A stretch of 64,000 nt of DNA from assembly GCF_001625215.2 (NCBI RefSeq), contig NC_030389.2, forward strand, positions 9,072,432 through 9,136,431. The letters run 5' to 3'. Within the stretch, counting starts at the first letter, position 1; each line of letters begins with the position of its first letter. Below the pieces are notes generated by a model. The model had not been told where the DNA came from. It searched no databases and saw only the letters and a program-made list of their open reading frames with translations. The translations under genes and the position numbers were made by a program. Source of the stretch: Daucus carota subsp. sativus. Taxonomy: Eukaryota; Streptophyta; Magnoliopsida; Apiales; Apiaceae. Of the stretch, positions 21,455-32,109 are shown in pieces.

Positions 21455-22080
21455 CTAGACATAGGCATCGTGGTTTTGAAGAAGGTAGGCTTCGACAACT
21501 TTGTACATCATCAGAACCTTCTCCTTACCGCTCTTGATGTCCTCTTCTTTGAGCATGAAGTCGCCTTTAGTGTAATACTTGCTTGTCACCTTAGAGATGG
21601 TACCACCACTAGGCGAGGATTCAAACTTAACCTCGTAGGTTATTTTCTCAAGATTTTCAACCAAAGCATCGCCTTCCAACAATGTATAGTTGTATGTGAA
21701 CTTATCTGCATTAAGCTCATCAATGTGGTACTTCACACTACTGAAATCGCGACCTGAAGCAATAAAAAAGATGTTCGCCAACTTAGTTCATTTGATCATT
21801 CTTCATGTTTAACTATAGAATCCAGATGCATGTGTATCATGCTCATGAGAGTTTAATAAGATTGTGGATCTATAAGAGTGAAAGAATGAGTGTTACCGTC
21901 AATAAAGTTGACTTGCTTGATGCTTCCGGCTCCTCCATCACCTTGAATGATCTCAATGCTCTTAATACCTTGTGGCAAGAGTTTGGGAATCAAATTGTGA
22001 GAGTCAAGGATCGAAGCCTTGAAGATCCTTGACGGAGCGATAGCTGAAGTGTACTCATCAGTAAAGGTTGCGAAACCCAT
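21455..22080 (-). CDS. PR-10/Bet v 1 protein, copy 5 (B type)
   Basis: Exon 1 is 22080-21897 and exon 2 is 21753-21455, with a 143-bp intron. The 160-residue product has Thr5 (MGFATF), Ile14, Asp64, Ala77, Phe80 and His156 (QNHDAYV). Ala77 is shared only with copy 7, so these two are sister genes. His156 replaces the Pro found in all other copies near the C-terminus, outside the known ligand cavity. The upstream region shares long homology with that of copy 7 up to at least 1.5 kb. Confidence 0.96.
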
Positions 22081-22191
22081 GCTATTATATAGAAATTAAA
22101 GCGTTGGTGAAAATTTAGGAAATTAAAGGAGTTAAATGTAGATGAGTGAAGAGCTTTTTGGGTTGGTTTGATTGACATGGTGAAAGAATGG

Positions 22192-22200
22192 TATTTATAG
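22192..22200 (-). promoter_or_regulatory. TATA box of PR-10 copy 5
   Basis: CTATAAATA lies 112-120 bp before the ATG at 22080. The leader contains a short local insertion compared with copy 7. Confidence 0.75.
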
Positions 22201-22930
22201 GATAAGTAGACTTCTACTAACAAATGCTTCTTATTGTATTTATAGGATCACATATTCTGGTGTTTGTCCGTTTTGACATCACAAACACTGACTAAACAAG
22301 ATAATCTGCAGTCCGAGGTAAGGTAAGAAATTCATCTTCGAAGTATATTTTAATGGAATGCACAGGACAAAATTTTGGATCTCAGCGTAATAAGAATATA
22401 ATCAGAGAACAAAAACAGCTACAAAGCTTATAAAATAGAGTCTAAAATAACTATTTATTGTAGTATAATACTTTCACAGTTCACTCAAAAGGTTGCTAGT
22501 TTCTCTGTACTTGTTTGGTTAGTCTGTTACAGAAAAACTCCTTTCCTTGCAACATTCTCTTGTGTAATCAATTTAAGTACGAGTAATTCCTTGTTATTAG
22601 ATTGATATTAATCCAGAAAACCTTATCGTCTATACTTTTTACGCACGAGATCTGTACAAAACATATATGAGTTCAGAAATTTAGTTTCAAACATCTTTTC
22701 TGCAGAGGTGATTAATTATGATGCTTCTGTAGTTCTGTTCATATAAAACCAATTTAACTGAGTTTTTACTTTTATTTATAAACTTAATTGTTGCGTGCGT
22801 TATGTGCCGATGTTGTTAGTTAAATACAGGGACAAGACTTTGGAAGTTGTAATTAATTATTGCAAGAGATTGCAACGGTTGATAACCAGAGCTCCACATT
22901 AATTGCAGCGCAAAAACGATATCAACTACT

Positions 22931-23178
22931 TCCTCCGTGTCATTTTAGTTGTCACATTTTTATTTTTGTTGGTCAAATTGACTAAGTTTTGACCAAAGAT
23001 TATAAGTCACTCAATCATTATTTTAAAAAATTGAAAATTACATCTTAAAGTACATTAAAAGTTATTCCCGGTGATATATTTTTGTTATTTTGTCAATTGA
23101 TAAAATATTAAAAAAATTCAGTCAAACTTTAGTCAATTTACAAAACCAAATGTGACAACTAAAATGGGACGGGGGGAG
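22931..23178. mobile_element. Stowaway-like MITE upstream of PR-10 copy 5
   Basis: The left end CTTCCTCCGTGTCATTTTAG and the reversed right end CTCCCCCCGTCCCATTTTAG lie between TA dinucleotides. The paralogous flank upstream of copy 7 has the empty site ATCAACTAATCGGCTAAGAG at about 30463, so insertion followed the duplication. Confidence 0.88.
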
Positions 23179-23998
23179 TAATTGACTAAGAGCATCTCGA
23201 ATGAGTTGGCTATAATCGTTGGTTAAATTGGACCTGCAACATATCATGTAAAATTTGTTGAACCTGTGCTTCAATTGTATTGGTTGTAATTTAAAACTAG
23301 TATGTTATTAATATTTTAGATTGTTAAAATAGAATATATCAGTTCAATATAATAATAAATGATGTGCAATATATTAACTCACATTTTAGTTAAGGGTTTT
23401 GTATGATTAGAGATGCTTTAATCCCCCGTGATGGACCACAAATTGTACTATATTCCTAACCCCGAAGTTCAGAATGGTCCATCTCGCTAATCCCATAATA
23501 AGAAAGTCTGTCGAAGAAAGCCTTCGTCCCTACAAAACTTATAAAGTAACCACCCCTATCTCAATTCTAAAAATTTCTAAAAATCATTAATTAATCGATA
23601 TTTCCTACATTTACTGAACTGATTAAATCCGTGCAGATTATCTAATTATATTTCAATTGATCAATTCAATCAATTTTCGGACTGATTCACGTTTTTTTAC
23701 GATACGATTTCATATTAAATCTAAGTCTAATTCACAATTTTTTACGTCAATGATCTCATGTAAATCGTAAGTAAACATATAAAGTAAGTGAAGAATCACA
23801 ATTTTTTTAATTGAAACGGAGTAGTACCATTTATTAACCATCACTATCTCATGTAAATTCTCGTCACAGAATCAAAATAGCAGCTTTAATAGTTAAAATC
23901 TTCAATGTTGTCGTATAATCAAAAGCAATACTTTCTCATTGACATTAAGTAAATACAAGTAGCAAAGGGTTAATACTTAATAAACATATTACTAACAT

Positions 23999-24313
23999 GG
24001 TTCCTGTTCTTTGACAACCGCGTGTTAAATAAGGGTTATCTAACACACTGTACGGGGGCCGTTAGATCTATATTTCAAAGGCTCAGATTCAATCTGAGAT
24101 TTTAATGTATCCGCTATAAAAAATCGCGGATAGGGAAAACTCCCTTCCGCGGTAAATAACCGCGGATAGGGAGTTTTCCTTCCGCGGAAAATAACCGCGG
24201 ATACATTAAAAACCCAAAATTGGATCTGAGCTCTTGAAATATAAATCCAATGGCCCCCGTACAGTGTGTTAGATAACCCTTATCTAACACGTGGTTGCTG
24301 TGGAACAGGACCC
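23999..24313. mobile_element. Mutator-like foldback MITE with CCGCGG hairpins
   Basis: An exact 9-bp duplication, TACTAACAT, flanks it (23990-23998 and 24314-24322). The arms begin GGTTCCTGTTC and, reversed from the right, GGGTCCTGTTC. They pair over about 130 bp, including GTTATCTAACACACTGTACG on both sides. The centre holds four CCGCGG sites in short palindromes of the type CCGCGGTAAATAACCGCGG. It is non-coding. Confidence 0.88.
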
Positions 24314-24386
24314 TACTAACATATCATTTCACATGATAATATTGCCCCTCTTTATTTGAGTTGTCCAAACATTTTCTCTGACTATG

Positions 24387-25500
24387 AATATACTTATATA
24401 AAGGAGAAGCGAGGGGCGTGTAGGTGGCGCCTCTCAGATAGCTCCGTTCTATTTTTCTAATTTTCCGGAATTTTTGGGTGAAAGATATAAAAAAAAATTG
24501 TTTCAGATTCATTGATATGGTATATATCTTGGCATAAATTAATTTGATTCTGTTTCAGATTATTTATGGAATATAATAAATTGAAAGTATTAGTCTGATT
24601 TTATTTCAGATTATTTATGGAATATAGTAGCTTGCAAGTTTTTTAATCTGATTCTATTTTAGATTATTTAATTATGGAAAAGAGTAGCGCACAAGTTTCT
24701 CGGCACCTATAAATACCCTTATAGGTTGTAGGGTTTTGGATCATCTAAACACAACCTACACTGTCTCTCAATATCACAGTTAAGGGTGTGCATTCGGTTC
24801 GGTTAACCGAAAACCGAACCGAATAACCAAAATAATTTCGGTTCGTTAATCAAAATTTATATTTCGGTTCGGTTTTCGGTAGCCAAATTTTCATTTTTCG
24901 GTTATCCGGTTTTTTAACCGCGGTTTCATAGAATTTCAGTTTCGGTTAACCGAAATAAATTTCGGTTTCGGTTAACTGAATGCACACCCCTAATATATGT
25001 TTGTTGGTGATTCTTTTATAATATTTGTTTTGGTCGTCGGACGTATTTGTTGTTGTTTGCAAGCTTACTATCTGTTTTATTGATGTCATCAGTCAGTATA
25101 GTCGTATGCTTTTTATATGCAGGTAGTGGTGTATGTGTCTAAGAAGTAGTGTTTGGAAAAGTTAATGACAATGTTAGTCAAGAACATGATTACTTTTCAA
25201 AAAGAAAAACACAATTAAAATTAAGATTCGTCGTGCTTTAAATCGTTAATTACATGTAGAAACTTATTATCATTTTTTCACATATGAATTATAATCCAAT
25301 TTTGCAATTTTAAAAATTAATATTGGTATTGCATCGAGATGTTTATAATATAAAATTTATTTTATTTTATAAATATTAATTTTGAATCACTAATATAATT
25401 TTTATAAGTCGCCGCAAATTGATTTTATTCTATAAATATTAATTTTGAATCATTAATGTAATTTTTATAGGCCGCCGCAACGCGCGGATTCTCAACTAGT
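24387..25500 (+). mobile_element. Non-autonomous Helitron
   Basis: The 3' end reads GCCGCCGCAACGCGCGG, a short GC hairpin, then ATTCTCAACTAGT, matching the CTRRT terminus of Helitrons. The 5' end TATACTTATATAAAGGAGAA resembles plant Helitron starts but lacks a clean TC. The paralogous spacer at 20551-20580 (CTAACTATGATAATTGATAG) shows the site without the insertion. The last 130 bp hold a direct duplication of the 3' region (25360-25417 and 25425-25483). A PIF-like MITE is nested in it. Confidence 0.75.
24784..24990. mobile_element. PIF/Harbinger-like MITE nested in the Helitron
   Basis: The ends GGGTGTGCATTCGGTTCGGT and, reversed, GGGGTGTGCATTCAGTTAAC are flanked by TAA on both sides (24781-24783 and 24991-24993). 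The interior is nearly all CGGTT/AACCG repeats and folds into one long hairpin. A TAA duplication with GGG ends fits PIF/Harbinger. Confidence 0.7.
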
Positions 25501-25892
25501 GATAGATAAGATTGGACCTTTGTTTATTTTATCTTATATTTACTAAATATAAGAATGACACAAGATTTCCTCATTTTTTTATTTTTTTTGTCAGGAGATT
25601 TCCTCATTCTTTGATCTGTCAGAGATGTTGCTGTTTTGGGTGAAAGTCAGAACTCTAGAAAGGAAAGCCTTAAGGATTGCTGTTTTGTGTCAAGTTGAGT
25701 ACATAAACATTTGATAAGGTAAATGCTTTTAATAAAATTTGCAAAGAAGCTTTCTTATTGTTCATGATGCAAATACAAAACTGAAAGATGACACTAAAAA
25801 CCAGAATCGAAATTATGCCTCCTTATTCCACAACACAAGGTACAAACCAAACCCATTGGAGAGAACAGAACAGCTAATAAGCAACAAAGCCT

Positions 25893-26498
25893 CTAGACAT
25901 AGGCATCGGGGTTTTGGAGAAGGTAGGCTTCGACAACTTTGTACATCATCAGAACCTTTTCCTTACCGCTCTTGATGTCTTCTTCTTTGAGCATGAAGTC
26001 GCCTTTAGTGTAATACTTGCTTGTCACCTTAGAGATGGTACCACCACTAGGCGAGGATTCAAACTTGACCTCGTAAGTTATTTTTTCAAGATTTTCAACC
26101 AAAGCATCGCCTTCCAACAACGTATAATTGTATGTGTACTTATCTTCATTAAGCTCATCAATGTGGTACTTCACACTACTGAAATCGCGACCTGCAGCAG
26201 TAAAGACGATGTGTGCCAACTTAATTTCATAATTTGTCATGTTTAACTAGAATTCAGATGCATGTGTATGTATGCTCATGAGAATTTTTAAGAATGTGGA
26301 TAAATGAGCTGTACCGTCAATAAAGTTGACTTGCTTGATGCTTCCGGCTCCTCCATCACCTTGAATGATCTTAATGCTCTTGATACCTTGTGGCAAGAGT
26401 TTGGGAATCAAGTTGTGAGAGTCGAGGATGGAAGCTTTGAAGATCCTTGATGGAGCGACAGCAGAAGTGTACTCATCAGTAAAGCTTGCGAAACCCAT
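25893..26498 (-). CDS. PR-10/Bet v 1 protein, copy 6 (A type)
   Basis: Exon 1 is 26498-26315 and exon 2 is 26191-25893, with a 123-bp intron shared in length and sequence with copy 8. The 160-residue protein has Lys43 ([10 protein letters not shown]) where all other copies have Glu43, next to the glycine-rich loop. This charge reversal is the most striking change in the array at a conserved place. It also has Asp64 and Tyr80. Upstream, the leader and 1.4 kb of spacer match those of copy 1. Confidence 0.96.
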
Positions 26499-26599
26499 TC
26501 TATTATATATAAAACTTTGGTGAAAAGTAAGGAAAGGAGGTTAATCTAGATGAGTGAAGAGCTTTTTGGGTTGATTTGAATGACATGGTGAAAGTATGG

Positions 26600-26608
26600 T
26601 ATTTATAG
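26600..26608 (-). promoter_or_regulatory. TATA box of PR-10 copy 6
   Basis: CTATAAATA lies 102-110 bp before the ATG at 26498. Confidence 0.75.
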
Positions 26609-27424
26609 GATAAGTAAGTAGACATGGACTGGGATCATTTATTCTGGCATTTGTCCAAGTAGGGTAAGGACACCTTCAGGTTTCAATGGAATGCACAAGA
26701 CAAAATTTTGGATCTCAACATAATAAGAATTAGAAAACCAAAAAACAGAGGCACAGGGCTAAAAAGAGTCTAAAACTCCTATTTATTGCAGCATAACATG
26801 TACTTTCACTCATGAGCAGTTAGTTGCAATATAATTGTTAGGCTGTCGGGTGAGTGAGTTGGAGAAGAACCCACAACAATCTTTTGTTAAACAAAAACAA
26901 TAGTCATTCAGAAATTTATACTTAAATGATAAGTCCAAATATATGAAGCCTCGATTCCCACTTGTTATCTTGATCTCTGATTTTTGACGCCGCTGCTAGG
27001 GAGGGAGCCTGCAAAACAATGCCTGACCGGGGTGGTGGCAGTCAAGCACCTCCGGTGTAAGGATGAGAATCGGTTTATTTATGTACTTGTATACAAAACA
27101 TGATTGCCATTCAGAAATTTATCTTCGAAAATGGAATGCACAATACAAAATTTTGGATCTCAGTATAATGAGAATAAAATCAGAAAACAAAAACAGAGTT
27201 ACAAAGCTTAAAAGCTTATATATAGAGTTGAATATACTGGTAGGATGATATTGCATAGACAGATGAGTTTGTTCTCTTTCACATCCTCAGAAGGAATAAA
27301 AACTCAATAAATAAAAAATATAGCTGGACACAAAAGCTATAGTAGTTTTGCAATTGCTTTGCAGTATTCTCTCTGTCATCTTCAATTTTATACGGGTTTT
27401 TTTTCACTATTGGACACATACTTT

Positions 27425-28324
27425 TTTTTTTTTTGAAAATGAGAATAAATCTCAACGAAAATCGGCAAATCACCGTGATAATTATTTCATTCAAGAAAGT
27501 TTATTATCTAACCGTCGGACATGAAAGATGACCGGGGAAATTTAGACAATAAAATTTTGATGTCCGAAAAGAAAAACCGGTCTTTTTCCAAAAATCCTGA
27601 AAATAAAACAAGAGAAACAAAAAAAATATAAGTCGATATATTTAACATATTATATCAAAAATATTCCCACAATCATGATAAATCATGATTGAGACAATTA
27701 AGCTCTTAATTAAGGCATAATAATAAAATATTAATGTCCTTAATACACAATTAACGCCCTCAAATAAGGCACAATTAACGCCCTCAATAAAGAGGCACAA
27801 TTTACGCCCAAGAGGCCCAATTTACGCCCTCAATAAAAAGGCACAATTAACGCCCTCAATTAGGAGGCACAATTAACGCCGTCAATTAGTAGGCACAATT
27901 AGCGCTTTCCTTTCTGAAACCGGATCCCGTCCCGAAGCCGCCGTCACCGCCACCATCGGCCACCACCGCTATGCTATCGATCAAGTTGCCTCGTCGTATG
28001 CGAAGCGAACAACGAAGCGTCTCATTTGTAACACGAAAAACCGCCAAAAACACCAAAAACCAAACAAAACACAAGGATTAAACAAACAAACAAATACCCA
28101 CAAACAAACAAGATTAAAGTCAAGATTAAAGTCAACACCTTTTCGCAATTCCACTCAAAATAAATCAGAAAAAGAAAGTAACAAACAAAAAAACGAAGAG
28201 ATACCTGAAAAACAAAGTTGCAATAGCAGGTATTACCAAAATTTTCAAGACAACATAACGTTTGCCTTCGGGGAAGGGGTTGACGAGAGCTTTCTCGAAA
28301 TTAGAACCCGTAGCAATCGAGAAA
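27425..28324 (-). mobile_element. A-tailed non-LTR-type retroposon on the minus strand
   Basis: The plus strand starts with a run of T (27422-27435), the tail of a minus-strand insert. The duplication TGGACACATACTTT occurs at 27411-27424 and 28325-28338. The uninterrupted MITE at 11.97 kb gives the empty site (TGGAAACATACTTTAATACT). The 3' part shares TTAGACAATAAAA and CGGACATG blocks with 36184-36400, so a family exists. No reverse transcriptase frame is seen. It is a short non-autonomous copy or a truncated LINE. Confidence 0.75.
27745..27905. repeat. Minisatellite of about 24-27 bp units in the retroposon
   Basis: Six to seven units of the form GGCACAATTAACGCCCTCAA, with TTAGGA or TAAAGA spacers, stand in a row. 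Units differ by small changes (AATTTACGCC, AATTAGCGC). Confidence 0.85.
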
Positions 28325-29017
28325 TGGACACATACTTTAATACTCTTATAAAATATTATTTTTTAATTATTTTTAAATTTTTCGTTTTCTGAATATTGAG
28401 AAAAAATTAGAATTATGTTATATATTTATATTTTACACGAGCATTCAAATACATATGACGTCCTCGTATGCCAATATATATAATTTAGGGGGACAGAGAA
28501 GTATAAGTTTATTTTGGACCTGTGAAAATAGGATGAGTTTAATATATGATGTACAAAATACTTAAAATTGTTTTAGATATTTTTATTGTCATGTAATACA
28601 AATTTCACTTTATTATGCTCAATATATGATCCAAATCATAATTACAAGAAAACGGGTACGCTGCCACGTATCGTACCAGTTCGTGTGACCTAAAATACAG
28701 ATGGTTTCTGACCCAGGTCGTCAGAATACAGGTGCCGAGGGCTTTTGTACTTCATGAGATCTTTAGCGATCAAGTTAGTACCAAAGAAATTATTAAAGTA
28801 GCTTACTCAATGTTCTTAAAGTTTCAACATTTGATAAGGAAAATGCTTTTAATAAAATTTGGAAAGAAACTTTCTTATTATTGATGATGCAAATACAGAA
28901 CTCATAAGATGACTATTATGACTAAAAACCAGATTCGAATTATCCCCCCTTATTCTACAACAAAAGGTAAACCAATCCCATTGGAGAGAACAGAACAACT
29001 ATTAAGCAAGAAAGCCT

Positions 29018-29643
29018 CTAGACATAGGCCTCGGGGTTTTGGAGAAGGTAGGCTTCGACAACTTTGTACATCATCACAACCTTCTCCTTACCGCTCTTGA
29101 TGTCCTCTTCTTTGAGCATAAAGTCGCCTTTAGTGTAATACTTGCTTGTCACCTTAGAGATGGTACCACCACTAGGCGAGGATTCAAACTTGACCTCGTA
29201 AGTTATTTTCTCAAGATTTTCAACCATAGCATCGCCTTCCAACAACGTATAGTTGTATGTGTACTTATCTGCATTAAGCTCATCAATGTGGTACTTCACA
29301 CTACTGAAATCGCGACCTGAAGCAATAAAAAAGATGTTCGCCAACTTAGTTAATTTAATAATTCTTCATGTTTAGCTATAGAATCCAGATGCATGTATAT
29401 GATGCTCATGAGAGTTTAATAGGATTGTGGATATATAAGTGTGAAAGAATGAGTGTTACCGTCAATAAAGTTGACTTGCTTGATGCTTCCGGCTCCTCCA
29501 TCACCTTGAATGATCTCAATGCTCTTGATACCTTGTGGCAAGAGTTTGGGAATCAAGTTGTGAGAGTCGAGGATAGAAGCCTTGAAGATCCTTGATGGAG
29601 CGACAGCAGAAGTGTACTCATCAGTAAAGCTTGCGAAACCCAT
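29018..29643 (-). CDS. PR-10/Bet v 1 protein, copy 7 (B type)
   Basis: Exon 1 is 29643-29460 and exon 2 is 29316-29018, with a 143-bp intron like copy 5. The 160 residues include Asp64, Ala77, Met92 (GDAMVEN), Val142 and Glu157. An upstream in-frame ATG at 29835 exists, but it lies beyond the TATA box, and all paralogues start at the MGFAS codon, so 29643 is chosen. It is the sister of copy 5. Their common upstream region lacks here the Stowaway present upstream of copy 5. Confidence 0.96.
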
Positions 29644-29744
29644 GCTATTATATAGAAAAGTTTGGTGATAATTAAGGAAAGGAGTTAAATGTAGATGAGT
29701 GAAGAGCTTTTTGGGTTGGTTTGATTGACATGGTGAAAGAATGG

Positions 29745-29753
29745 TATTTATAG
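29745..29753 (-). promoter_or_regulatory. TATA box of PR-10 copy 7
   Basis: CTATAAATA lies 102-110 bp before the ATG at 29643. Confidence 0.75.
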
Positions 29754-30600
29754 GATAAGTCGACATCGACCAACAAATGCTTCTTATTGTATTCATAGGA
29801 TCACATATTCTGGTGTTTGTCCATTTTGACATCACAACACTGACTAAACAAAATAATCTGCAGTCCTAACCTTTAGGTTTCTGCTGCAATTCGTCTTCCA
29901 AGTATATTTTAATGGAATGCACAGGACAAAATTTTGGATCTCAGTGTAATAAGAATATAATCAGAAAACAAAAACAGAGTTACAAAGCGTAAATAGAGTC
30001 TAAAATAACTATTTATTGTACTACTATAATACTTTCACTCAACTCTGTACTTGTTTGGTTAGTCTGTTACAGAAAAACTCCTTTCCTTGCAACAATCTCT
30101 TGTGAATTTTTTTTAAATACGAGTAATTCCTTGTTATTAGATTGATATTAATCCAGAAAACCTTATCGTCAATACTTTTTAAGCACGAGATCTGTACAGT
30201 AGATGAGTTCAGAAATTTAGTTTCAAAAATCTTTTCTGCACAGGTGATTAATTATGATGCTTCTGTTCATATAAAACTAATTTAACTGAGTTTTTACTTT
30301 TATTTTAAAACCTAATTGTTGCGTGCGTTTTATGTCCCGACGTTATTAGTTAAATACAGGGACAAGACTTTGGAAGTTATAATCAATTATTGTGAACTAC
30401 ATTGCAGTGCAAGAGATTGCAAGGGTTGATGACCAGAGCTCCAAATTGGAGTGTAAAACGATATCAACTAATCGGCTAAGAGCATCTCTAATGAGGTTGG
30501 CTTGGCTATAATCGTTGGTTACTTGGTTTAATTGGACATGCAACATATTATGTAAAATTTGCTTATTGACATTAAGTAAACACAAGTAGCAAAGGGTTCC

Positions 30601-30780
30601 TCCCTCCGTCTCAATTTATAGGTCTCTTTTGGAAAGAAAATTTGTCCCAAAATACCTGTCCCTCTCTTCTCTCAATACAAATTTATCTCTATATTAATTA
30701 TGACTTTTTTGAAACTCAACATTATTTTCATTTCCCAATGCACTAAATTTTGTTTAAAACCTAAATCGTTGGTTTAATTT
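30601..30780. mobile_element. Truncated Stowaway-like MITE
   Basis: The left end CCTCCCTCCGTCTCAATTTA follows GCAAAGGGTT. The related spacer at 23961 runs uninterrupted through AGCAAAGGGTTAATACTT. No matching right end is found before the flank resumes. Confidence 0.6.
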
Positions 30781-31158
30781 TGTGACTGATTCTGGTTTGT
30801 TTATTTTATCTCATATTTACTAAATATAGGCATGACACTATGACACAAAATTTCCACATTCTTTGATCTGTCAGAGATGTTGCTGTTCTGGGTGAAAGTC
30901 AGAACTCCAGAAAGGAAAGCCTTAAATTTTTACAAGGATTGCATCCTCACCACCTGTACGTTTCAAAGGCATGCAACCAAAGGTAAATGCTTTTACTAAA
31001 ATTTGCAAAGAAGCTTTTTTATTATTGATGATGCAAATACAAAACTCAAAAAGATGACACTAAAAACCAGAATCGAAATTATCCCTCCTTATTCCACAAC
31101 CGAAGGTCCAAACCAAACCCATTGGAGAGAACAGATTAGCTATTGAGCAACAAAGCCT

Positions 31159-31764
31159 CTAAACATAGGCATCGGGGTTTTGGAGAAGGTAGGCTTCGAC
31201 AACTTTATACATCATCAAAACCTTTTCTTTACCACTCTTGATGTCCTCTTCTTTGAGCATGAAGTCGCCTTTAGTGTAATACTTGCTTGTCACCTTAGAG
31301 ATGGTACCAGCACTAGGCGAGCATTCAAATTTAACCTCGTAAGTTATTTTCTCAAGATTTTCAACCAAAGCATCGCCTTCCAACAACGTATAGTTGTATG
31401 TGTACTTATCTTCATTAAGCTCATCAATGTGGTACTTCACACTACTGAAATCGCGACCTGCAGCAGTAAAGAAGATGTGTGCCAACTTAATTTCATAATT
31501 TGTCATGTTTAACTAGAATTCAGATGCATGTGTATGTATGCTCATGAGAATTTTTAAGAATGTGGATAAATGAACGTTACCGTCAATAAAGTTGACTTGC
31601 TTGATGCTTCCGGCTCCTCCATCACCTTGAATGATCTCAATGCTCTTAATACCTTGTGGCAAGAGTTTGGGAATCAAGTTGTGAGAGTCAAGGATGGAAG
31701 CCTTGAAGATCCTTGATGGAGCGACAGCTGAAGTGTACTCATCAGTAAAGCTTGCGAAACCCAT
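31159..31764 (-). CDS. PR-10/Bet v 1 protein, copy 8 (A-like type)
   Basis: Exon 1 is 31764-31581 and exon 2 is 31457-31159, with a 123-bp intron nearly equal to copy 6. The 160-residue protein has Cys107 and Ala111 (FECSPSAG against FESSPSGG), unique in the array, both in the loop before the KVTSKY strand. It is the outermost (5'-most) member. Its leader (31765-31860) has diverged more than the others, and the upstream flank beyond 32.1 kb has no counterpart elsewhere in the array. Confidence 0.95.
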
Positions 31765-31869
31765 GCTATTTAATAAAAAACGTTGGTGAAAATTTTAGAA
31801 AGCAGATTTATGTTGATCAGCTAGAGAAGTGCTTTTCGGGTTGATATGACAGACATGGTGCAAGATTGG

Positions 31870-31878
31870 TATTTATAG
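31870..31878 (-). promoter_or_regulatory. TATA box of PR-10 copy 8
   Basis: CTATAAATA lies 106-114 bp before the ATG at 31764. The sequence between is more diverged than in the other seven copies. Confidence 0.75.
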
Positions 31879-32109
31879 GATAAGTAGACATGGACTAACA
31901 AGTGCTTCTTATTGTATAATACCTATGAGTATTACTACGAGAAAGGGGATCACATATTCTGGTATTTGTCCATTTTGACACTGACTAAACAAGATAATCT
32001 GCAGTCCGAGGTAAGGTAAGGACACCTTTAGGTTTCTGCTGCAATTTTTCTTCGAAATATACTTTAATGGAATGCACAAGACAAAATTTTGGATCTCAGC
32101 ATGATAATA

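Larger units (their letters stand above)
27367..28501. mobile_element. Stowaway-like MITE split by a retroposon
   Basis: The outer parts, 27367-27424 and 28325-28501, equal the 221-bp MITE at 11927-12147. The element sits at the same place in block 6/7, followed by the same GTATAAGTTTA flank. About 0.9 kb of foreign sequence interrupts it. Confidence 0.82.

Noticed and set aside
27745-27905. CRISPR-like array of regularly spaced AATTAACGCC units
   Set aside because: The units are contiguous, about 24-27 bp, with no unique spacers, and they lie in a plant retroposon. It is a minisatellite.
29644-29835. Upstream in-frame ATG extending PR-10 copy 7 to 139 codons in exon 1
   Set aside because: The extension passes over the TATA box and is absent in the other copies. 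The MGFAS start is shared by all eight.
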